NCBI GenBank assembly: GCA_016790695.1
Contig: JAEUOS010000166.1
Coordinates: forward strand, 1 to 37,775
Reading direction: 5' to 3'
DNA length: 37,775 bases
Origin: Burkholderiales bacterium
GTDB lineage: Bacteria > Pseudomonadota > Gammaproteobacteria > Burkholderiales > JAEUOS01
Below the pieces are notes generated by a model. That model worked only from the letters and a program-made list of their open reading frames with translations. It was not told the origin of the DNA and searched no databases. Position 1 is the first letter of the stretch. Each line of letters opens with the position of its first letter. Shown piece after piece: positions 32,022 through 37,775 of the stretch. The translations under genes and the position numbers were made by a program.

Positions 32022-33400
32022 GCGGTCGGTTCCGGGAACAGGGGATCGAGAAGCGCCGGCGGCACGGGCCCGGCGCTGTCGGCCGCGCCGTCGAGCAGCG
32101 CGCGCGCAGAGGCCAGCGCGGCCTCGGCGCGTGCCGGCGCCACGCCGCCGTAGGCGAACAGCGCGCGCGCCTTGTCCAGCACCGCCGCCTCCGGCAGCGC
32201 GCGCTCCGGGTCGCCGAGCGAGTCGCGCACCTCGTGGACGACCGTGCGTCCGCCGGCCAGGGTCAGGGTGACCCGCGCGCCGTAGTGCGCCGGGTAGCGC
32301 GCGCTGATGTCCGCGCCGACCCTGAGTTCGACCCGCTGCATCGCCGGCGCGAACGCCGGCCGGGTGAAGACCTCGGCATCGAAGTGCTCGGGGCGCAGCA
32401 GGCCGAACTGCGCGGTGGCCGCGACCGCGTACTGCAGCGAGAACTTGGCCTCGGTGCGCGTGGTCGGGCGCGGGTTGTTGCAGATCGCCACGGCGTCGCC
32501 GAAGCCCTCGACCACGCCATGCTCGAAGGCCAGCGGCACGCCCCCCTCCGCGTCGCGCAGCGCGAGCACGCAGTCGATGGTCGCGTGGGTGTGGCGGCAC
32601 GCGGGCCAGGGCTTGAAGCTGGTGTCGTGGATCAGCCAGTCGGACTCCGCGCGCGTGATGGCGGCGGCATCCGCGCCCTCGCACATCGCCTTCAGGAAGC
32701 CGCGCTCGCCCTCGAGGATGAAGGCGGGGCCGGTGAAGCCGGCCGCCGCCAGCGAGGCCGCCGTCATGCCGCTCCAGGCCGCGTGCGCGGTGTGCAGCTG
32801 CTTGGACATCACCGGCTCGAGGCGCACCTGCCACAGCCCGGCCGCCTGGGTGCCGGCGTTGCCGAGCGCCCACACCGTCGGCTCCTCGCCGAGGCCGAGC
32901 GCGCTCGCGCACGCCGCGGCCGCGCCGAACGCGCCGACGGTGGCCGTGTTGTGCCAGAAGAAGTAGTGGCGCGGCCCGACCGCGCGGCCGATGCGGATCA
33001 TCACCTCGTAGCCGCGCACCAGCGCATCGAGCGTCTGCGCCGCGGACAGGCGGTGGCGCCGCGCCACGCCCGCGAGCGCCGGGATCACCGCCGGCCCGGG
33101 GTGCAGGATGGCGGCGCGGTGCATGTCGTCCATCTCCTCGACATTGGCCGGGCCGGCGTCGCACAGCAGCGCGTGGTAGTCGTCCTCGGCCAGGCCAAGC
33201 AGGCTGGGCGTCGCGCGCGGTCGCCCGGGCGTGCGCTGCCACGCGCGCAGCACCGCGCCGACCGGCGCGCGCGCCCCGGCGGCGACGCAGCCCATCCAGT
33301 CGATCCAGTGCAGCACGGCGCGGCGGCGCGCGCGCGGGTCGACCGGCTGCGCGATGCGGCGCGCGAGGATTCCGGTCAGTGATTCGCTTGTCATGGTCAT
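32018..33400 (-). CDS. MmgE/PrpD family protein
   Basis: This family includes 2-methylcitrate dehydratase PrpD, cis-aconitate decarboxylase and iminodisuccinate epimerase. The 460-aa protein begins with the all-helical domain (AVLHWIDWMGCVAAGARAP, then EEMDDMHRAAILHPGPAVIPA and HNTATVGAFGAAAACASALG). The family block KPWPACRHTHATIDCVLAL is followed by the smaller alpha/beta domain (VTLTLAGGRTVVHEV). ATG 33400 is chosen; ATG 33394 is equally possible and neither has a clear ribosome binding site. Without methylcitrate genes nearby, a role in another small-acid pathway is likelier. It is coupled to the downstream GAF gene. Confidence 0.9.
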   Translation of the reverse strand: MTMTSESLTGILARRIAQPVDPRARRRAVLHWIDWMGCVAAGARAPVGAVLRAWQRTPGRPRATPSLLGLAEDDYHALLCDAGPANVEEMDDMHRAAILHPGPAVIPALAGVARRHRLSAAQTLDALVRGYEVMIRIGRAVGPRHYFFWHNTATVGAFGAAAACASALGLGEEPTVWALGNAGTQAAGLWQVRLEPVMSKQLHTAHAAWSGMTAASLAAAGFTGPAFILEGERGFLKAMCEGADAAAITRAESDWLIHDTSFKPWPACRHTHATIDCVLALRDAEGGVPLAFEHGVVEGFGDAVAICNNPRPTTRTEAKFSLQYAVAATAQFGLLRPEHFDAEVFTRPAFAPAMQRVELRVGADISARYPAHYGARVTLTLAGGRTVVHEVRDSLGDPERALPEAAVLDKARALFAYGGVAPARAEAALASARALLDGAADSAGPVPPALLDPLFPEPTA

Positions 33401-33453
33401 TGGGCGGGGCCGCTTGCCGGCTTCGCACACGGCCGCGTCCGCATCGTTCGTTC

Positions 33454-33477
33454 AGCCTGGGTCGGCGCCGTCAGGCT
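33454..33477. terminator. Hairpin downstream of the toxin-antitoxin genes (weak terminator candidate)
   Basis: AGCCTG (33454-33459) and CAGGCT (33472-33477) form a stem around a GGCGCC-containing loop. It lies 37 bases past the antitoxin stop and lacks a T-tract. It may separate the toxin-antitoxin transcript from the MmgE/PrpD gene. Confidence 0.3.
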
Positions 33478-33513
33478 TCGCTGGAGAGGAACCGACGTGG
33501 CACCAAAATCGAC

Positions 33514-33861
33514 TCACGCCGCCTGGAGCAGGAACTCGACCTTCACTGCTTCGTAAGGAAACTCGATGCCGCCCGTGTCGGTTCGATCCAGCACGCCTGC
33601 TTCCAGCAATGCCGTCACGTCCCCGTGGACCGTCTTCACGTCCCGCCCCACCCGGCGCGCCGCCTCGCGAATGGAGACCGGGCCGGCGCCGCACAGGACC
33701 TTGAGGAGTTCCCAGCGTCGGGCCGTCAGGACCTTCCACAGCAGTTCCGGCGTCTCGAAGCTGATGCGCGCCGCCTTCTGCGGCTTTCGTGACTCCCATG
33801 CCCGCACGAAGTCGTCTCCCGCGTCGGTTCGCGTGGCAACGTCAAGAATCACTGTTTTCAC
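33514..33861 (-). CDS. tumA: HTH DNA-binding antitoxin of a TumE/TumA-type toxin-antitoxin pair
   Basis: This 115-aa protein has a winged helix-turn-helix in its centre: ELLWKVLTARRWELLKVL, then PVSIREAARRVGRDVKTVHGD, with the recognition helix around VKTVHGDVTALLEAGVL. A beta wing (GIEFPYEAVKVEFLL) closes the protein. The start is GTG 33861, with AGAGGTGG upstream, overlapping the toxin gene by 20 bases. In this family the DNA-binding partner neutralises the toxin and represses the operon; a palindrome at the toxin start (34138-34157) is the likely site. The symbol is given by family resemblance, not by a search. Composition is slightly less GC-rich than the neighbours. Confidence 0.75.
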   Translation of the reverse strand: MKTVILDVATRTDAGDDFVRAWESRKPQKAARISFETPELLWKVLTARRWELLKVLCGAGPVSIREAARRVGRDVKTVHGDVTALLEAGVLDRTDTGGIEFPYEAVKVEFLLQAA

Positions 33862-34138
33862 GATTCCACCTCTTGATGTCGGCCTCGAAATCCGCCACAA
33901 GCTGCCTCGGGTTCGAGAATCCGTAGGCATGCTCCCGGTTGCCGTAGTGCCTGTGATCGCCCTTGCCGCCTTCGTTGTCGTATCGGATGACGCACTCCTG
34001 CGCGACGACGTAGGCGAGCCGGTACTTGTAGGGATGCGTCGACGGCGCCAGCGGCTTGGGGAGCAGCCAGACCACGTACTCCGCGAACCCCCCAACGTTG
34101 TCCGCCACCCGCCTGCGGAGCAGAAGCGTCGCCCTCAT
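33842..34138 (-). CDS. tumE: Toxin of the TumE family (DUF6516)
   Basis: This small basic protein of 98 aa matches the TumE pattern. It opens with LLLRRRVADNVGGFAEYVVWLLP and has the core YKYRLAYVVAQECVIRYDNE, followed by GKGDHRHYGN. The tail LVADFEADIKRWN is a helix. The conserved Asp-Asn-Glu and DH(R/K)H residues are probably the active site of a presumed RNase-type toxin; the mechanism is not shown here. ATG 34138 is preferred to the upstream TTG 34174 because the promoter and operator overlap that upstream stretch. Its gene overlaps the antitoxin gene by 20 bases. Confidence 0.8.
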   Translation of the reverse strand: MRATLLLRRRVADNVGGFAEYVVWLLPKPLAPSTHPYKYRLAYVVAQECVIRYDNEGGKGDHRHYGNREHAYGFSNPRQLVADFEADIKRWNRENSDS

Positions 34139-34174
34139 GTTGGCGATTGTGCCAACACTTGCATCGTCCGTCAA
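34138..34174 (-). promoter_or_regulatory. Promoter and autoregulatory operator of the toxin-antitoxin operon
   Basis: On the minus strand TTGACG (34174-34169) and CACAAT (34151-34146) are spaced by 17 bp. A perfect 7-6-7 palindrome, TGTTGGC / GCCAACA at 34138-34157, covers the -10 and ends on the A of the toxin ATG. Transcription would start within about a base of the ATG, giving a nearly leaderless mRNA. Confidence 0.65.
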
Positions 34175-34186
34175 CGCGCCGGGCGT

Positions 34187-35032
34187 TCACTCCGGGCAGG
34201 CGATCCCCTCGCGCGTGGCGATGAAGTGCCGGATGTGCCCGGCGCACACGCCGGGGTACAGCACCCACACCATGTGGTACGGCGTCGGCAGGTGGATGAT
34301 CGAGAGGTTCCGCACCTTCGCCCGGATGGTCGCGAGCTGGTCGTCGCTCGCGACCTTGCTGCCGGCGGCCGGATAGAGCCCGAGCACCGGCGCCTCGACG
34401 CGCTCGAGCAGACCGGTGATGTCGGCCGCGCACGCGAAGCGCGCCAGCGCCGCCATCACCTCCTTGCGGTTCTTCGCCGACTCGGCGGCGTACCAGTCGA
34501 CCAGGCGCGCATCGGTGCCGGGCGGGAAGCGGGTCTCGCCGTTGGCGCGGCGGCACCACTCGTAGGTGCCCATCTCGAGGATGGCGTCGGCCCACGACGC
34601 GTGGCCGAACGCGAACGACTGCTGCACCGCGGGCGGGATGAACAGCGGCGCCGCCATCACCGTGAGGCTCTTCACCCGCGCCGGATGCAGCGCCGCCAGC
34701 GCGTAGCCGAGGATGCCGCCGATCGACTCGCCCACGTAGTGCACCGACGCGGCGCCGACATCGTCGATGACGGCATTGAGGTCGGCCACGTAGTTCTCGA
34801 GCGTCAGGCCGCGCGCGAGGTCGATCTCGCCGTCCGACTCGCCGAGGCCGCGCAGCGTCGGGCAGATCACGCGGCACTGGCGCGCGAGGTACGGGATCAT
34901 GTGGTACCAGTAGCGCGCCGTGCGGCCGAAGCCGTGCTGCAGGATCAGCGTCGGCGCCTCGACCCACGGGTCGGTGTAGTCGTGCACCTCGTAGTGGATG
35001 CCGAGACCGTCGGCGGACCTGACCTTGGGCAT
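34187..35032 (-). CDS. Alpha/beta-fold hydrolase
   Basis: This is a cytoplasmic alpha/beta hydrolase of 281 aa. The oxyanion-hole motif LQHGFGRTARYW lies near residue 31. The nucleophile elbow is GESIGG with Ser103. The acid is probably in the LGLYPAAGSKVASDDQ region, and the catalytic His is one of those in TPYHMVWVLYPGVCAGHIRHF. The start ATG has GAGGAG upstream. It begins 51 bp after a Bug receptor gene on the same strand, so a transported ester, lactone or C-C bond substrate (as for MhpC-like hydrolases) is likely; this is inference from context. Confidence 0.9.
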   Translation of the reverse strand: MPKVRSADGLGIHYEVHDYTDPWVEAPTLILQHGFGRTARYWYHMIPYLARQCRVICPTLRGLGESDGEIDLARGLTLENYVADLNAVIDDVGAASVHYVGESIGGILGYALAALHPARVKSLTVMAAPLFIPPAVQQSFAFGHASWADAILEMGTYEWCRRANGETRFPPGTDARLVDWYAAESAKNRKEVMAALARFACAADITGLLERVEAPVLGLYPAAGSKVASDDQLATIRAKVRNLSIIHLPTPYHMVWVLYPGVCAGHIRHFIATREGIACPE

Positions 35033-35083
35033 GCGTGTCTCCTCGTTCGGTGCCGGCGCGCCGCAGGAGCGCGGCGCCCGCCT

Positions 35084-36073
35084 CTATTCAGCGCGGATGC
35101 CGGCCTGCCTGACAATGCCGACCCACTTCTCGGAATCGGCCGCCAGCCGCGCCGCGAACGCCTGCGGCGACGCGCTGCCCTCGAGCAGCGTGCCCTGCTG
35201 CGCGAAGCGCTCCTTGTTCGCGGGGTCGTCGGTGAAACGCACCACCGCCGCGTGCAGGCGCGCGAGCACCGCCGGCGGCGTGCCCGCAGGCGCGAACAGG
35301 CCCTGGAAGATGCTCGCCTCGTAGCCGGGCACCGTCTCGCTGATCGCGGGCACGTCCGGCAGCAGCGGCGAGCGCTTGAGGCTCGTGACCCCGAGCGGCC
35401 GCAGCCGCCCGGCGCCGATGTGCTGCAACAGCGAGGGGATGTTGTCGAACATCAGGTCGAGCCGGCCGCCGAGCAGATCCACCAGCGCGGGCGCGTTGCC
35501 CTTGTACGGCACGTGCACGAGCTGCATGCCGGCCTGGCGCATCAGCAGCTCCGCCGCCATGTGCGCCGACGTGCCGGCGCCGCCCGAGCCGTAATTGAGC
35601 GCCCCCGGCCGCGCCTTGGCCAGCGCGATGAACTCGGCCGCGTTCTTCGCGGTCGACGACGGCGGCACCACCAGCACCTGCGAGACCAGCGACACATTGC
35701 TGATCGGCGCGAACTCCTTGAGCGGGTCGTAAGTGGGCGTGGACGGCATCATCGCCGGCACGATCAGGAACGCGGTCGCCTGGATCAGGAGCGTGTGCCC
35801 GTCCGGCGCCGCGCGCGCCACCGCCTGGGTGCCGATGACGCTGTTGCCGCCCGGGCGGGATTCGACGAAGACGGACTGCCCGAGGGTCGTGGTCATGCTC
35901 GCCGCGACCGCGCGCGCCATCACGTCGAGCGCGCCGCCGGTGGCGAACGGCAGGACGATGCGGACTGGGCCGGTGGGGAAGGTCTGCGCGCGGGCCGGGG
36001 CCGGTGCGGCCAATGCGACTGCCAGACTGAGAAACGCGAGGCCCGTGGCCAAGCGCGAAAGAACCAGTCTCAT
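35084..36073 (-). CDS. Bug-family substrate-binding protein (third in the window)
   Basis: This is a periplasmic Bug/TctC receptor, 329 aa, with a signal peptide (1-29, ending APARA). The family blocks are FPTGPVRIVLPFATGGALDV, ESRPGGNSVIGTQAV, HVPYKGNAPALVDLLGG, DNIPSLLQHI and LPDVPAISETVPG. ATG 36073 has AGAGGAG upstream. Its ligand is presumably the substrate, or a precursor, of the hydrolase and MmgE/PrpD proteins downstream. It lies at the boundary with the lower-GC region that starts near 36200. Confidence 0.93.
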   Translation of the reverse strand: MRLVLSRLATGLAFLSLAVALAAPAPARAQTFPTGPVRIVLPFATGGALDVMARAVAASMTTTLGQSVFVESRPGGNSVIGTQAVARAAPDGHTLLIQATAFLIVPAMMPSTPTYDPLKEFAPISNVSLVSQVLVVPPSSTAKNAAEFIALAKARPGALNYGSGGAGTSAHMAAELLMRQAGMQLVHVPYKGNAPALVDLLGGRLDLMFDNIPSLLQHIGAGRLRPLGVTSLKRSPLLPDVPAISETVPGYEASIFQGLFAPAGTPPAVLARLHAAVVRFTDDPANKERFAQQGTLLEGSASPQAFAARLAADSEKWVGIVRQAGIRAE

Positions 36074-36205
36074 CTGTGGTCTCCTCTGCTGTAGTCCGGA
36101 GTCGTCGCCCGGTGCGGGACCATTGTCGTACAGGGGGCGGGGTTGTGCAATTGGCCGCGTGCTTCGGGCAACTGTTCGTTCCGTAGTCGCGGGGGATATT
36201 GCATA

Positions 36206-36285
36206 GCCTCAACGACTCAGGTAAGCGGCGCGCGCCGGGAGACGAAACTCGCCGCAGCGTCTCCGCTGCAACTGACGGTTCGGGC
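36206..36285 (-). other. attC-like folded element after the HEPN gene (weaker)
   Basis: The outer boxes GCCTCAAC (36206-36213) and GTTCGGGC (36278-36285) pair at seven of eight positions, one as G-T. A short unpaired spacer follows, then TCAG / CTGA and AGC / GCT. An inner stem GGAGACG (36238-36244) / CGTCTCC (36258-36264) closes the fold. The element is about 80 bp and starts six bases past the HEPN stop codon (reading on the minus strand), as attC sites do. The boxes do not match the RYYYAAC / GTTRRRY consensus fully, so confidence is limited. Confidence 0.4.
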
Positions 36286-36290
36286 GCTCC

Positions 36291-37025
36291 TCACCATCTC
36301 GCTTTATCCTCGACCAAGGAATATGGGTCGATCGCGTTTGAGATTAGATACTCCCGGAAGCTCCCAATCGATCGTTTAAGGAGCCCCTCAAAGAGAGCCG
36401 GCGGGTACGCGAGATACCACTGCGGATCTCTCAGATACCCGTGATAGTACGGCTCACCGGAAGTAGAGAAAACTTCCATTGCATTTCCGGGCTCTCGAGA
36501 CTCATGTACCAAACTATTCCGATATCGGTAGAGCAAGGCGAGATGCTGATACTCGCGGAGTGCATCTTCCTCTCTCTCCATCGATACAAGCGACTGCAAT
36601 TTCGAGATCGGTTCATCAATCTTTGCCACCGGGAGCGCCCCGCCATTGTCGGACGAAAACTGCGCAACACTCGCGACGACATGGCGGCCGAGCGGACGCG
36701 CAAGAAGTTTCATCGACTCTAGCTCTTCTTTGAGAAAAGGGAGACTGACAAGATCTCCCTCCGGCCAAGATGCGTGCTGCCTCACGAAGCGCGTGAAGCG
36801 TTCGCGGTTCTGGCGAGACAATTGCGGATAGGCGGACTTGTGGAATCGGAGTCCTGCGAGGGTATCAATGGCAGTAACGTAGAGAGCCTTTCTGTACCGA
36901 AACTCACTCCCCGCGCCGAAATCTGCATTCCCAGAAGCATCGGAGGCAATGACGACTCGCCCAATGTTTTCGACCTGCCGTTCAAAGTAGGCGCAGAAAC
37001 CGGCAATGCTTTCGGCGATGCTCAT
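36291..37025 (-). CDS. HEPN-like hypothetical protein
   Basis: I do not recognise a named family for this 244-aa protein. Its C-terminal half is helical and contains YRYRNSLVHES, with R169 and H174 forming the Rx4H signature of HEPN domains, many of which are RNases in defence and toxin systems. The N-terminal half (MSIAESIAGFCAYFERQVE onward) is predicted mixed helical. It is cytoplasmic with no membrane segment. The DNA is markedly less GC-rich than the genes to the left, a sign of transfer. ATG 37025 follows a weak AGGGCG site that lies just inside the last box of the attC element at 37033. The gene fits one integron cassette. The function is a guess from one motif. Confidence 0.7.
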   Translation of the reverse strand: MSIAESIAGFCAYFERQVENIGRVVIASDASGNADFGAGSEFRYRKALYVTAIDTLAGLRFHKSAYPQLSRQNRERFTRFVRQHASWPEGDLVSLPFLKEELESMKLLARPLGRHVVASVAQFSSDNGGALPVAKIDEPISKLQSLVSMEREEDALREYQHLALLYRYRNSLVHESREPGNAMEVFSTSGEPYYHGYLRDPQWYLAYPPALFEGLLKRSIGSFREYLISNAIDPYSLVEDKARW

Positions 37026-37032
37026 AATTGGC

Positions 37033-37089
37033 GCCCTACGCTAAGCATGAGGGGCGCCGATAGGCGTCCCCTCGATGCGCCAGTTGGGC
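37033..37089 (-). other. Integron attC recombination site (57 bp)
   Basis: The outer boxes GCCCTAC (37033-37039) and GTTGGGC (37083-37089) pair at six of seven positions; the second fits GTTRRRY exactly. Inside are unpaired spacers of five and four bases. A stem GCAT/ATGC, GAGGGG/CCCCTC, CGCC/GGCG and a GATA loop follow. On the plus strand two bases bulge, G37074 and T37067, as in attC bottom strands, which matches cassettes oriented on the minus strand. Length, box spacing and bulges all fit. The one mismatch lies in the box nearest the HEPN gene (GTAGGGC instead of GTTGGGC). Confidence 0.65.
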
Positions 37090-37214
37090 TGCATCCAGAG
37101 ACTATTCTCTCGCCTACCCACGCCCTTGCCTTTGTTCTGAATAATGTGCGGCGCAACAATGGCGAGCCGTACCCACTTGCCTCCGCAGATCCGCGAGATA
37201 AGGCCAGTGGTCTC

Positions 37215-37706
37215 TCATTTTCCATTCCCTCTGTCCACCGCTCTCTCCACTGTGGGTTCCGGGGACACCAAGTGAAAGTGCAAGTAGGTCACGTGCTGCC
37301 TACCGGGACCATTTGTCTCAACCTTGTAATTCTTTAGTTGATACGTCTGGACCAGCCAACGAATGTGCCCCATACAGTCCATTAGCACGGGAGAATCTTG
37401 ACTAACAATTGAACCGATGTCCTTTATGTCGCGCTTAGGGAAGATAACGAAGTGCGTTCGTTGCGTGGGAAACGGGTGTCTTATCGTGAGGCACAGGTCC
37501 GACTCTCTGTGCACAAGAGGAAGAAGCGCCGGCACCCGCTGTATGCCAGCCGAAGCCAGTAAACCGGCCAGATCGCTTGCTCGGTAGCAAGACGACCCAC
37601 ATTCCTTTATGGCAAGTATCGATCTGGGTTGAACATCGCGAAATACATAAGCACCTACTACGCCTCCGAAAGCTACTAGAAGAACGCCTACGACTGCTCT
37701 CCGCAC
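37215..37706 (-). CDS. Membrane-anchored HIT-like protein
   Basis: This is a 163-aa protein with one N-terminal hydrophobic segment (residues about 4-21, VVGVLLVAFGGVVGAYVF), so it is tethered to the membrane or exported. The rest resembles a HIT domain: THFVIFPKRDIKDIGS (84-99), a helix CMGHIRWLVQTYQLKNYKVE and the triad region HVTYLHFHLVSP, where H143 and H145 are kept but the first triad His is Tyr141. Most HIT proteins are soluble nucleotide hydrolases, so the membrane segment is unusual. The start is GTG 37706 with GAGGGG upstream; TTG 37730 is an alternative. It lies in the low-GC right end and looks like the ORF of a cassette. Confidence 0.7.
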   Translation of the reverse strand: MRRAVVGVLLVAFGGVVGAYVFRDVQPRSILAIKECGSSCYRASDLAGLLASAGIQRVPALLPLVHRESDLCLTIRHPFPTQRTHFVIFPKRDIKDIGSIVSQDSPVLMDCMGHIRWLVQTYQLKNYKVETNGPGRQHVTYLHFHLVSPEPTVERAVDRGNGK

Positions 37707-37724
37707 GATGCCCCTCAGATCAGG

Positions 37725-37775
37725 GCCCAACGCGTTGTATCACGCAAGGTCAGGCGATACATTCTTGCTCTGCAT
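37725..37775 (-). other. Possible R box of a further attC site, cut by the window edge
   Basis: GCCCAAC (37725-37731) is identical to the complement of the GTTGGGC box at 37083 and lies 18 bases before the HIT-gene GTG, where a cassette junction would be. A short inverted repeat TGTATC / GATACA (37736-37741, 37756-37761) follows. The matching outer box is not within the window. Confidence 0.35.

Noticed and set aside
34139..34174. Upstream TTG start at 34174 for the toxin gene
   Set aside because: That stretch is occupied by a -35, -10 and palindrome; ATG 34138 agrees with the family N-terminus (short segment before LLLRRR).
36441..36722. Plus-strand small frames opposite the HEPN gene
   Set aside because: No ribosome binding site or recognisable motif; the minus-strand frame is longer, uninterrupted and follows the attC-type layout.

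Overview
The window is very GC-rich, with long open frames on both strands, and reads as chromosome of a betaproteobacterium, most likely Burkholderiales or a near relative. Four things point there: three Bug-type periplasmic solute receptors; an EF-P with Arg32 next to its rhamnosyltransferase EarP; a PEP-CTERM protein; and two-partner secretion. The species cannot be fixed from sequence alone. No rRNA, tRNA, CRISPR array, transposase or phage gene was seen.

Layout. 1-4511 (minus): M20 amidohydrolase, two Bug receptors, a 2Fe-2S subunit and a truncated molybdopterin subunit, read as a catabolic operon that captures and then hydrolyses or hydroxylates an organic acid or N-heterocycle. 4563-5868: an unrecognised 197-aa protein and, divergently, a small secreted protein. 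5942-12738 (minus): a three-gene surface system of a FecR-domain protein, a TpsB transporter and a TpsA exoprotein with a seven-repeat FG-GAP propeller. 12940-14788 (minus): earP and efp. 14942-20841 (plus): pepN, YbaK-like deacylase, ketopantoate reductase-like protein, MOSC protein and EamA exporter, nearly all overlapping or abutting. 20865-23810 (minus): GMC oxidoreductase and a metallo-beta-lactamase-fold lipoprotein. 24072-25760 (plus): an adhesin-E / repeat linker / alpha-carbonic anhydrase fusion ending in a strong terminator. 25988-30396 (plus): HyuA and a HyuB fused to an acetone-carboxylase-gamma-like zinc ribbon, with a promoter and palindromic operator. 30651-31298 (plus): CHRD PEP-CTERM protein. 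31401-36073 (minus): GAF protein, MmgE/PrpD, a TumE/TumA-type toxin-antitoxin pair with its own operator, an alpha/beta hydrolase and a third Bug receptor.

At about 36200 the composition falls sharply in GC and the genes change character. A HEPN-like protein and a membrane-anchored HIT-like protein, both on the minus strand, are separated and flanked by elements that fold like integron attC sites. The one at 37033-37089 is 57 bp, has complementary R boxes, an unpaired central spacer and bulged T and G on one strand. The right end is therefore best read as the edge of a gene-cassette array (integron or CALIN) abutting ordinary chromosome. This is the most interesting structure in the window, followed by the propeller-bearing TpsA system.

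Intergenic stretches. No gene-free stretch exceeds 300 bases. The longest are 5157-5412 (tandem repeat), 23811-24071 (nothing recognised beyond the ribosome binding site), 30397-30650 (nothing recognised), 36074-36290 (attC-like element) and 37026-37214 (attC). The 12739-12939 gap holds paired repeats and a terminator.
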